This document shows positions 1 through 6,125 of a stretch of DNA of 20,573 bases, piece by piece. The stretch is from an uncultured Collinsella sp. GTDB taxonomy: Bacteria > Actinomycetota > Coriobacteriia > Coriobacteriales > Coriobacteriaceae. Location of the stretch: positions 1 through 20,573 of the forward strand of contig CAKUOD010000022.1 of the NCBI GenBank assembly GCA_934668695.1. Reading direction: 5' to 3'. Positions within the stretch are counted from its first letter, which is position 1. Every line of letters begins with the position of its first letter. The notes beneath the pieces are model-generated. The model was given only the letters and a program-made list of their open reading frames with translations. It was not told the DNA's origin and ran no database searches. The translations under genes were made by a program, and so were the position numbers.

Positions 1-99
1 AACCAGGACGAGATGGCCGAGGAGAAGAAGGCCGAGTACATGAGCCTGATTCTTTCGACTGTGACCGGCGTCTCGGCAGGTCTACAAAACACGGGGTAA
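1..99 (+). CDS. C-terminal end of an unidentified protein (partial)
   Basis: An open frame enters from the left edge in frame 1 and ends at TAA 97-99, giving 32 residues that end in GVSAGLQNTG. It begins with a charged Glu/Lys-rich stretch and continues into a short hydrophobic stretch. Codon choice (GAG, AAG, GCC, CTG) is like that of the neighbouring genes, so a real gene end is likely. Too little is present to assign a family. A 125-bp branched palindrome starts 21 nt after the stop codon. Confidence 0.5.
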   Translation, partial: NQDEMAEEKKAEYMSLILSTVTGVSAGLQNTG

Positions 100-120
100 T
101 AGATAGCCCTGTAGTCGTCC

Positions 121-245
121 GGGCCCGCCATAGGTTTACTTTTAGGCACGTCCTCGGACATGCGAGAAGCCCCGCTGCGCACTTCGTGCGGCGGGGCTTC
201 TCGCGTCCTGCGGGATGTGCCTAAAAGTAAACCTATGGCGGGCCC
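121..245. repeat. 125-bp branched palindrome, family I copy 1
   Basis: Perfect 29-bp outer arms (121-149 and 217-245) enclose a 67-nt core. The core holds a small hairpin (GTC-CTCG-GAC, 150-159), a central hairpin with a 14-bp stem (162-175 with 191-204) topped by CGCAC-TTC-GTGCG, and a third small hairpin (TCC-TGCG-GGA, 206-215). The predicted shape is a four-way, cloverleaf-like junction. It is not a tRNA: no T-loop, anticodon arm or acceptor pattern is visible. A second copy of identical length is at 2553-2677. No U-run follows, so it is not a standard terminator, though it could halt transcription or protect mRNA 3' ends. Confidence 0.85.
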
Positions 246-354
246 TGCGATGTCCGGTCTTCTGCGGATTACGGGCTGAAGGAAGAATGGTGCGCTTCGC
301 GCGTTTTGGACGGCGGTCGTGGTTCCTTTTGGGGCTGCGGCCGCCTTTTTGTAC
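246..354. other. Intergenic spacer before the larA promoter
   Basis: No coding frame is convincing here. A short GCGC-TTC-GCGC hairpin near 293-303 is followed by GTTTT, and CCGCC with a T5 run lies at 341-350. Either could help end upstream transcription, but both stems are weak. Confidence 0.3.
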
Positions 355-382
355 TTGTCAATTGTGAACGTTCTGTTAATGG
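355..382 (+). promoter_or_regulatory. Candidate larA promoter with a GAACGTTC palindrome
   Basis: TTGTCA (355-360) and TAATGG (377-382) are spaced 16 nt apart and could serve as -35 and -10. The spacer contains GTGAACGTTC (364-373), which matches 10 of the 12 core bases of the two operators in front of uxaC (GTGAACGTTCAC). The arrangement suggests control by a LacI-type regulator or a chance match; the -10 is poor. Confidence 0.35.
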
Positions 383-472
383 GTTGGTGGGTGGTTGGTT
401 GTTATCGGTGAGCGGCGTATCCTTCCTACGGTTTATCTAGTGTGTTAGATGAAAGGAAGAGGGCGCTCGTCA

Positions 473-1750
473 TTGTTTGAATGTGAATTGCCGTTTGACC
501 ACAAGAAGCTGCATCTGGAGCTTGAGGACAAGAACTTCGCAGGTGTGATGGAGGGTCATCAAAACGAGTTTGAGACTACTAAAACGCAGCAAGAGCTGGT
601 AGAAGAGTCGCTGGCTAATCCTTATGGCTCGCCTTCGCTCGAGGAGCTTTGTGCTGGCAAGAAGGATATCGTCATCATTAGCTCCGACCATACGCGTCCC
701 GTTCCCTCGCGTGTGACGATGCCTATTCTGCTGCATCACATTCATACTGCTGCGCCCGAGGCTCGCGTTCGTATTCTGGTTGCTACGGGTATGCACCGTC
801 CGTCGACGCACGAGGAGCTCGTCAATAAGTATGGCGAGGAGATCGTTGCTAACGAGGAAATCGTTATGCACGTCGCGACTGACGACAGCATGATGAAGAA
901 GATCGGTACCCTGCCTTCTGGTGGCGAGTGCATCATCAACAAGATCGCTGCCGATTGCGATCTGCTGCTTGCCGAGGGCTTTATTGAGCCGCACTTCTTT
1001 GCTGGTTTCTCTGGTAGCCGCAAGTCCGTCCTGCCTGGCATCGCCAGCTACAAGACCATCATGTACAACCACAACGGTCAGTTTGTGAACGATTCTCACT
1101 CGCGTGCCGGCAACCTGTGCCACAACCACGTGAGCGAGGACATGTTTGCCGCCGCTGAGATGGCTCACCTTGCCTTTGTGCTCAACGTTGTGCTCAACGG
1201 CAAGCATGAGGTCATCGGCTCCTTTGCCGGCGACATCCACAAGGCGCACGAGGCTGGCTGCGAGTTCGTGAAGAGCCTTGCCGGCGTTGAGCCTGTCGAG
1301 TGCGAGATCGCCATCACCACCAATGGCGGCTACCCGCTCGACCAGAACATCTACCAGGCCGTTAAGGGCATGTGCGCTGCCGAGGCCACACTTCCCGAGG
1401 GCGGCGTGATCATCGACGTTGCCGGTTGTGCCGACGGCCACGGTGGCGAGGGCTTCTACCACAACATCGCCGATAACGATCCGGCTGAGTTCGAGCGCGC
1501 CTGCATCGACCGTCCCAAGGACGAGACCCTGCCTGACCAGTGGACGAGCCAGATCTTCGCCCGCATCCTGGCACATCACCCCGTGATCATGGTTACCGAC
1601 CTGTGCGATCACCAGATGATCAAGGACATGCACATGACCCCGGTCAACACCCTCGAGGAGGCGCTCAAGCTCGCCTTCGAGATGAAGGGTGCCGACGCCA
1701 AGGTCGCCGTCATCCCCGATGGTCTGGGTGTTGTCGTCGCGCAGCACTAG
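473..1750 (+). CDS. larA: Lactate racemase LarA (nickel-pincer enzyme)
   Basis: The product interconverts D- and L-lactate in the cytoplasm using a nickel pincer nucleotide cofactor bound to a lysine. The sequence closely follows the Lactobacillus plantarum LarA I recall, with the blocks SSDHTRPVP, ATGMHRPSTHEELVNKYGE, FFAGFSGSRKSVLPG and TNGGYPLDQNIYQAVKGM. I chose the TTG at 473. A GAGGG ribosome site lies 9 nt upstream, the length becomes 425 residues (L. plantarum 424), and the key residues fall at His108, His174, Lys184 and His200, the same numbers as in L. plantarum. An in-frame ATG at 449 adds 8 residues but has no ribosome site. larD follows after 49 nt, probably in one transcript. 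The cofactor genes larB and larC lie nearby on the other strand; larE is not in the window. Confidence 0.93.
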   Translation: MFECELPFDHKKLHLELEDKNFAGVMEGHQNEFETTKTQQELVEESLANPYGSPSLEELCAGKKDIVIISSDHTRPVPSRVTMPILLHHIHTAAPEARVRILVATGMHRPSTHEELVNKYGEEIVANEEIVMHVATDDSMMKKIGTLPSGGECIINKIAADCDLLLAEGFIEPHFFAGFSGSRKSVLPGIASYKTIMYNHNGQFVNDSHSRAGNLCHNHVSEDMFAAAEMAHLAFVLNVVLNGKHEVIGSFAGDIHKAHEAGCEFVKSLAGVEPVECEIAITTNGGYPLDQNIYQAVKGMCAAEATLPEGGVIIDVAGCADGHGGEGFYHNIADNDPAEFERACIDRPKDETLPDQWTSQIFARILAHHPVIMVTDLCDHQMIKDMHMTPVNTLEEALKLAFEMKGADAKVAVIPDGLGVVVAQH

Positions 1751-1799
1751 CGCGCGACTCAAACGAATCGTTTATAACCGACAAGAAAGATAAGGTTTT

Positions 1800-2531
1800 A
1801 TGCTTACCAAACTCCTGTGCGAATTCGGCGCGACGGCCCTCATGATTGTCTTTGGCGTGGGCGTGCACTGCGATACCGTGCTCAAGGGCACCAAGTATCA
1901 GGGCTCCGGCCATATGTTTGCCATCACCACCTGGTCTTTTGGCATTTCGGTCTGCCTGTTTGTCTTTGGCGGCGCCGTGTGCATGAACCCGGCCATGGTG
2001 CTTGCCCAGTGCATCGTCGGCCTGGTGCCGTGGGGCAACTGCATTCCCTTCATGCTCGCTGATATGCTCGGCGGTTTTGTGGGTGCCGTAATCGCCTGGT
2101 TTATGTATGCCGATGAGTTCAAGGCTTCCGAGGGCGTCGTCGACCCCATTGCCCAGCGCAACATCTTCTCGACCAACCCCACCACCGAGGGCACGAACTA
2201 TGCCCGTAACTTCTTCTGTGAGGCTATCTGCACCTTCGTGTTTATCAGCGCTATCCTTGCTGCCGCTAGTCGTGCTGGCGAAGACGTCCTGATGCTCGCC
2301 ATCTGCGTTGGCCTGATCGTTTGGGCCGTTGGTATGGGCATGGGCGGCATCACCGGCTTCGCCATGAACCAGGCTCGTGACCTTGGTCCTCGTCTTGCTT
2401 ACCAGGTGCTGCCGATTAAGAACAAGGCTGACAACAACTGGAAGTACGGCCTGCTTGTTCCTGGTATCGCTCCGTTTGTCGGTGCTATTGTGGCCGCGCT
2501 GTTTGTGCATGGTTTCTTGGGCATGTTCTAG
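1800..2531 (+). CDS. larD: LarD-type aquaglyceroporin (lactate/glycerol channel)
   Basis: This 243-residue MIP-family membrane channel has about six transmembrane segments and two pore half-helices. It closely follows the L. plantarum LarD/GlpF1 sequence I recall (FGVGVHCDTVLKGTKYQGSGH near the N terminus, GLLVPGIAPFVGA near the C terminus). The first signature is a regular NPA (CMNPAMV); the second is NQA (FAMNQARD) instead of NPA, and the L. plantarum protein also departs there (NLA). The family passes uncharged lactic acid and glycerol across the membrane. An AAGATAAGG ribosome site precedes the ATG. Lying 49 nt behind larA, it probably lets D- and L-lactate cross the membrane for racemisation. 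Confidence 0.88.
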   Translation: MLTKLLCEFGATALMIVFGVGVHCDTVLKGTKYQGSGHMFAITTWSFGISVCLFVFGGAVCMNPAMVLAQCIVGLVPWGNCIPFMLADMLGGFVGAVIAWFMYADEFKASEGVVDPIAQRNIFSTNPTTEGTNYARNFFCEAICTFVFISAILAAASRAGEDVLMLAICVGLIVWAVGMGMGGITGFAMNQARDLGPRLAYQVLPIKNKADNNWKYGLLVPGIAPFVGAIVAALFVHGFLGMF

Positions 2532-2552
2532 TCCAGGGCTACATAGTTGTCC

Positions 2553-2677
2553 GCTGCCCGCATGGGGTAACTTCCCAGCGCGTCCTCGGACATGAAAGAA
2601 CCCCCGCTGCGCACTTCGTGCGGCGGGGGTTCTTTCGTCCTGCGGAATGCGCTGGGAAGTTACCCCATGCGGGCAGC
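2553..2677. repeat. 125-bp branched palindrome, family I copy 2
   Basis: Perfect 29-bp arms (2553-2581 and 2649-2677) enclose a 67-nt core. The core has the same GTCCTCGGAC and TCCTGCGGA hairpins as copy 1 and a central 14-bp stem (2594-2607 with 2623-2636) with the identical CGCAC-TTC-GTGCG tip. It begins 21 nt after the larD stop, as copy 1 does after its upstream gene. Outer arms match copy 1 at only 16 of 29 positions, yet pairing is perfect in both. It may act as the 3' boundary of the larA-larD transcript. Confidence 0.85.
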
Positions 2678-2727
2678 TGCGGAGTCTTTGCTGCGCTCGA
2701 GTAGGCAACCCAACATATATATCTGAA

Positions 2728-2840
2728 TTTGGATGTGATGGGCACTTTGTTGCTAGGCGCCTTGGGATGCGAGCTGCACTTTGGGATGCATGGCGCCTTG
2801 GGTTGGGGCGGGGCTTTGGGATGGAGTTTTTACTTTGGGG
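2728..2840. repeat. Degenerate ~18-bp tandem repeat, (C)TTTGGGATG units
   Basis: TTGGG starts at 2762, 2781, 2798, 2816 and 2835, steps of 17-19 nt, mostly within CTTTGGGATG or CCTTGGGATG. Two weaker units are at 2729 (TTTGGATG) and 2747 (TTTGTTG). The stretch is G-rich on the + strand and fills the gap between the palindrome and the 3' end of the convergent TetR gene. No coding frame there looks real. Function unknown. Confidence 0.5.
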
Positions 2841-2852
2841 TGGAGTGGTTGC

Positions 2853-3392
2853 TTAGTTGAAGAGGGGTTGTATGGCTGATAGGTAGTCTTTGGCTACGTC
2901 GGCTTTGTTTGCTTGAAAGTTGTGCCAGGCCCACCATTGGACTGTTCCTACGAAGCTTGAGGCTATGTGGTGTAGTAGGAAGCTTCGGTCCATGGTGGCG
3001 GCGGGGCCGTTTGGGTCGGTAGGAACGGTTTCGGCTGCTCGGGCCATGATGGTCTTGCGGAGGCTGTCGGCGAAGACGCGTGAGCCGGCGCCTGCTACCA
3101 GGGCTCGTACGCCTTGGCGACGTTCCCAGAGGTTGTTGAGGATGTGCTCGACTTGCACGAGCGGGTCGTCGAGGGGCGCGCCATCGTCGTCGAGGGCGTG
3201 GGCGCAGATGTCGCTCACGAGCTCGGCGAGTAGGTCGTCTTTGCTCTTGAAGAGGCCGTAGAACGTCGCGCGGCCCACTTGGGCACGCGCGATGATGTCG
3301 CCGACGGTGATCTTGCCGTAGTCTTCCTCGCGCAGGAGCTCGGAAAACGCTGTGACAATAGCCGCGCGGCTTTTGGTTTTGCGGGCATCCAT
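2853..3392 (-). CDS. TetR-family transcriptional regulator
   Basis: This 179-residue DNA-binding regulator has an N-terminal TetR helix-turn-helix at about residues 27-50 (ITVGDIIARAQVGRATFYGLF, typical ending in ATFYxxFxSKDDLL). The helical C-terminal ligand domain contains SFVGTVQWWAWHNF. The ATG lies 2 nt after the larC stop codon, so the gene is probably translated with larB-larC. This suggests it controls the lar locus, perhaps by sensing lactate or a cofactor precursor; ligand and target are not known. A palindrome overlapping the larB promoter (5162-5193) is a candidate target for autoregulation. Longer in-frame readings upstream are shadows of larC. Confidence 0.85.
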   Translation of the reverse strand: MDARKTKSRAAIVTAFSELLREEDYGKITVGDIIARAQVGRATFYGLFKSKDDLLAELVSDICAHALDDDGAPLDDPLVQVEHILNNLWERRQGVRALVAGAGSRVFADSLRKTIMARAAETVPTDPNGPAATMDRSFLLHHIASSFVGTVQWWAWHNFQANKADVAKDYLSAIQPLFN

Positions 3393-3394
3393 GG

Positions 3395-4324
3395 TTATGC
3401 ATCCACATGGACGAGCAGGCAGCGAAGCGTGCCGGAGCAGCCCTCGTAGGGGCGCTTGCCCGCGCCGTAACCGACGGCTTCGATGCGATAGCGTACCGGC
3501 AGGTGTTCGGACGTGTGCAGGGCGGCGACGATGGCGGCACCCGTGGGCGTCACGAGTTCGCCGGCGACCGGTGCGGGCGTGAGGGCGATATTGCCTGCCT
3601 GGCACAGGTTGACGACAGCGGGCACCGGGATGGGCATAAGGCCGTGGGCACAGCGGATGGTGCCGCGGCCCTCGGAGAGCGACTCGACCACAATATCCTC
3701 GATGCCCAGGTCATCGAGGCAGACGGCGACCGAGCAGACGTCGACGATGGAGTCGACGGCGCCTACCTCGTGGAACATGACGGTCTCGGGCGTTTTGCCG
3801 TGCGCCTTGGCCTCGGCGGCGGCGAGCGCAGTAAAGATAGCGAGCGCGCGACGCTTGGCGCCATCGCTCAGCTGCGAGCCGTCGATGATCTCGGTGACGT
3901 CTGCCAGGGAGCGGTGATGATGGGCGTGGCGGTGACCGTCGTGGTCATGGGCATGTTCATGCGTGTGCTCGTGGCAGTGGACATGCTCGTCCTCGTGATG
4001 ATGCTCGTGCTCGCCATGGTCGTGATGGTGGTGATGAGCGTGCTCGTGCGCGTGCTCGGCGGTCGCGTCATTGCCGTAGAGCCAGGCCATGTCGTGGTCG
4101 TGATTCTCCAGCTCGGCCGCAAGCTGAACGTCGAAGTCACAGGCGTCGATGCCGTGCTTGTTTACGCGCGTCACGGCAACCTCAAAGCCGTCGACCGGAA
4201 GCGTGGCGAGCTGCTCGCGCAGGTGCTCCTCGCTGGCGCCCAGATCGAGTAGCGCTGCGACGGTCATGTCGCCGCTGATGCCCGAGGTGCCGTCGATGAT
4301 AAGCGTGTGCTGATGGTTGGACAT
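3395..4324 (-). CDS. larC: LarC1-type nickel-insertion protein, His-rich, lacking LarC2
   Basis: LarC inserts nickel into the pincer cofactor used by LarA. The 309 residues start with IIDGTSGISGDMTVAALLDLG (family signature DxxxGISGDM) and include HEVGAVDSIVDV, ELVTPTGAAI and EAVGYGAGKR. Residues 91-137 hold 26 histidines in 47 residues, a probable nickel store or delivery loop. The frame stops right after the LarC1-type part. In L. plantarum larC1 and larC2 are joined by a programmed frameshift; neither of the other two frames here yields LarC2-like sequence, and the next gene is a TetR regulator 2 nt away. The ribosome site TAAGGAG overlaps the end of larB (10 nt between genes). LarC2 may be encoded elsewhere or be absent. 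Confidence 0.88.
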   Translation of the reverse strand: MSNHQHTLIIDGTSGISGDMTVAALLDLGASEEHLREQLATLPVDGFEVAVTRVNKHGIDACDFDVQLAAELENHDHDMAWLYGNDATAEHAHEHAHHHHHDHGEHEHHHEDEHVHCHEHTHEHAHDHDGHRHAHHHRSLADVTEIIDGSQLSDGAKRRALAIFTALAAAEAKAHGKTPETVMFHEVGAVDSIVDVCSVAVCLDDLGIEDIVVESLSEGRGTIRCAHGLMPIPVPAVVNLCQAGNIALTPAPVAGELVTPTGAAIVAALHTSEHLPVRYRIEAVGYGAGKRPYEGCSGTLRCLLVHVDA

Positions 4325-4334
4325 GAAATGCTCC

Positions 4335-5117
4335 TTAGCGGGCGCAGGGCGTGCCGGCGCTCAGATGATTGATAAGACTTGCCTGGTAGGCGGCTCCAAA
4401 GCCGTTGTCGATGTTGACGACCGAAACGCCGCTGGCGCAGGAGTTGAGCATAGCGAGCAGTGCGGCCACGCCGCCAAAGCTCGCACCGTAGCCCACGCTG
4501 GTGGGGACGGCGATGACCGGACAGCTCACCAGGCCGCCGATGACGCTTGCCAGGGCACCCTCCATGCCGGCGATGGCGATGACAACCTGTGCCTGGGCAA
4601 GTTCCTCGGCATGAGCGAGCAGACGGTGCAGACCGGCGACGCCCACGTCGTAAAGACGGTCGACCTCGTTGCCATAGAATTCGGCCGTCAGTGCGGCCTC
4701 TTCGGCGACGGGCAGGTCGCTCGTGCCGGCGCAGGCGACGACGATGCGTCCGTTGCCGGTGGGGGAGGGCGTGCCGCCCACGAGGGCGAGCTGGGCGTCC
4801 GGGACATATCCCAGGTCGATATTGTCATCAAGAAGCTCAGCGGTGCGCGCTGCCTTGTCGGCATCGAGACGCGTGACCAGGACGTGCTCCTGGCCTGCGT
4901 CGCGCAGCGCTTCGATAATGGCGGCAATCTGCTCGGCGGTTTTACCGGCGCCGTAGACAACCTCGCCGGCTCCTTGGCGCACCCCGCGCGAAAGATCGAG
5001 CTGTGCAAAGCCCAGATCGGCGGTCGGCGCCGTCTGGATGCGCGTGAGGGCATCGGCTGGCGCAACGTTTCCGTCTGCCACGTCACTTAGCAATTGCTCA
5101 AGATCGCGTTTTTCCAT
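4335..5117 (-). CDS. larB: LarB, pyridinium-3,5-biscarboxylate mononucleotide synthase
   Basis: LarB carboxylates and hydrolyses nicotinic acid adenine dinucleotide, the first step in making the nickel pincer cofactor. The 260-residue product has the PurE-like C-terminal half with CAGTSDLPVAEEA, VGVAGLHRLL, GMEGALASVIGGL, CPVIAVPTSVGYG and LNSCASGVSVVNIDNGFG. Cys227 in LNSCASG is the likely counterpart of the nucleophilic Cys221 of L. plantarum. I chose the ATG at 5117 because AAGGGAA precedes it; an ATG 33 nt further up lies inside the predicted -10 region. It heads the larB-larC-tetR operon. Confidence 0.9.
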   Translation of the reverse strand: MEKRDLEQLLSDVADGNVAPADALTRIQTAPTADLGFAQLDLSRGVRQGAGEVVYGAGKTAEQIAAIIEALRDAGQEHVLVTRLDADKAARTAELLDDNIDLGYVPDAQLALVGGTPSPTGNGRIVVACAGTSDLPVAEEAALTAEFYGNEVDRLYDVGVAGLHRLLAHAEELAQAQVVIAIAGMEGALASVIGGLVSCPVIAVPTSVGYGASFGGVAALLAMLNSCASGVSVVNIDNGFGAAYQASLINHLSAGTPCAR

Positions 5118-5140
5118 ATAAGTTCCCTTCGACGCTAAAA

Positions 5141-5193
5141 AGTTTAGCACGCGAAAGGCTGTTTCCGAACATTAGAGCAAAATTGTTCGGGAA
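5141..5193 (-). promoter_or_regulatory. larB operon promoter and palindromic operator
   Basis: On the - strand TTCGGA (5169-5164) and TAAACT (5146-5141) are separated by exactly 17 nt. The -35 overlaps one arm of an inverted repeat, CCGAACA (5165-5171) with TGTTCGG (5184-5190), extended by TT/AA outside. The position fits a repressor site. The TetR protein at the end of the operon is the natural candidate, by inference only. Confidence 0.5.
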
Positions 5194-5233
5194 TCTAATA
5201 TGTCAGATTTGATGGGTTTGTGAGGCCAACTCG

Positions 5234-5869
5234 CTAGTCGCGCAGGATGATGTCCATGGCGAGCATCAAGTTGCGCTCGTCGATGGCAAACGGGGCCGCC
5301 TCGCGCGTCTTGGGCTTGGCGCAAAACGCGATACCGGTGCCCGCGGCCTGGATCATGGGGATGTCGTTTGCCCCGTCGCCGATTGCCACGGTGTGAGCCA
5401 TGTCGACATTGCACTCAACTGCCCAATCCAGCAGCTGGATGAGCTTGGACTCCTTGGTCACAATGTCGGCCGCCAACTTGCCGGTGAGTTTGCCGTCTAC
5501 GACCTCCAGGCGGTTGGCCAGGCAAAAGTCGATGCCCGCGGCCGCCACGATCTTGTCGGCGACCTCATGGAAACCGCCGCTCACCACGCCGACCTTCCAG
5601 CCCTTGCTGTGCGCCGAGCGCACGAGCTCCAGCGCGCCGGGGGTAAAGGTCACGCGCTCAAAGGTGCGCTCGAACACACTCTCGTCCAAACCGGCAAGCA
5701 GCCCCACGCGCTCCTCGAGCGCCTGCTTAAAGTCCAGCTCGCCACGCATGGCGCGCTCGGTAATCTGCGCCACTTGCTCGCCTACGCCTGCCTCCTCGCC
5801 CAACAGGTCGATAACCTCCTGGTTGATGAGGGTGGAGTCGATATCCATAACAATGAGGCGTGCAGTCAT
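5234..5869 (-). CDS. serB: Phosphoserine phosphatase SerB
   Basis: This 211-residue HAD-superfamily enzyme hydrolyses O-phosphoserine to serine, the last step of serine synthesis, in the cytoplasm. Motif I is DIDSTL near residue 9 (catalytic Asp9 and Asp11), followed by ExxEVIDLLGEEAGVGEQVAQITERAM-type cap residues, motif II VVSGGF, the motif III lysine in TKESK, and motif IV GDGANDIPM. No N-terminal ACT domain is present, so it is the short form. I chose the ATG at 5869 with an AAAGG ribosome site and the usual start of the fold; an upstream ATG at 5914 would add 15 unlike residues. It is divergent from aspS and stands apart from larB, with no clear terminator between them. Confidence 0.9.
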   Translation of the reverse strand: MTARLIVMDIDSTLINQEVIDLLGEEAGVGEQVAQITERAMRGELDFKQALEERVGLLAGLDESVFERTFERVTFTPGALELVRSAHSKGWKVGVVSGGFHEVADKIVAAAGIDFCLANRLEVVDGKLTGKLAADIVTKESKLIQLLDWAVECNVDMAHTVAIGDGANDIPMIQAAGTGIAFCAKPKTREAAPFAIDERNLMLAMDIILRD

Positions 5870-5989
5870 GACGGGCCTTTCCAAGTGCTGTTGAATTGGG
5901 GCATATTGTCGCACGTGACGCGCGCGGGCGGGCGCCGCAGTGCGTCAATTGTTTCGTCTCCGTCAAGTCTTTGGGCGGGAGCCACTTTT

Positions 5990-6020
5990 TTGCGGTACAT
6001 CGGCACAGGTGCGATAAGAT
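5990..6020 (+). promoter_or_regulatory. Candidate aspS promoter
   Basis: TTGCGG (5990-5995) precedes GATAAGAT (6013-6020), with 17-19 nt between boxes depending on which hexamer is used. This would give a leader of about 100 nt. The leader contains a GCCGCCC...GGGCGGC hairpin and GATCC/GGATC flanking the AGGAGG ribosome site. No T-box sequence was recognised. Confidence 0.35.
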
Positions 6021-6125
6021 AGAACGCCATGTCTGGCTGCGCGGTTTACGCAGGCTGGGCAAATCTGTACGACGCCGCCCGGAACGACACGGGGCGGCAC
6101 AGATCCATAAAGGAGGATCACTGGT

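Noticed and set aside
121..245. Cloverleaf at 121-245 as a tRNA or tmRNA
   Set aside because: The outer stem is 29 bp, and there is no T-loop, no anticodon arm and no acceptor end.
313..350. Terminator GGCGG...CCGCC-TTTTT upstream of larA
   Set aside because: The 5-bp stem has a loop of about 30 nt and competing pairings, so it was not listed as a terminator.
470..1762. Long - strand open frame opposite larA
   Set aside because: It mirrors larA codons. Its composition is odd for a protein, there is no ribosome site, and the + strand frame matches a known family throughout.
2853..3605. Programmed frameshift joining larC to a LarC2 part
   Set aside because: The other frames after the larC stop read a TetR protein or Arg/Pro-rich shadow sequence; no LarC2-like motif such as a TNIDDMTPE-type block is present.
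3407..4252. 281-codon + strand open frame opposite larC
   Set aside because: Its Val/Met-rich tract is the complement of the LarC histidine codons.
6021..6125. T-box or riboswitch in the aspS leader
   Set aside because: No T-box core sequence or specifier stem could be found; only a short GC hairpin is visible.
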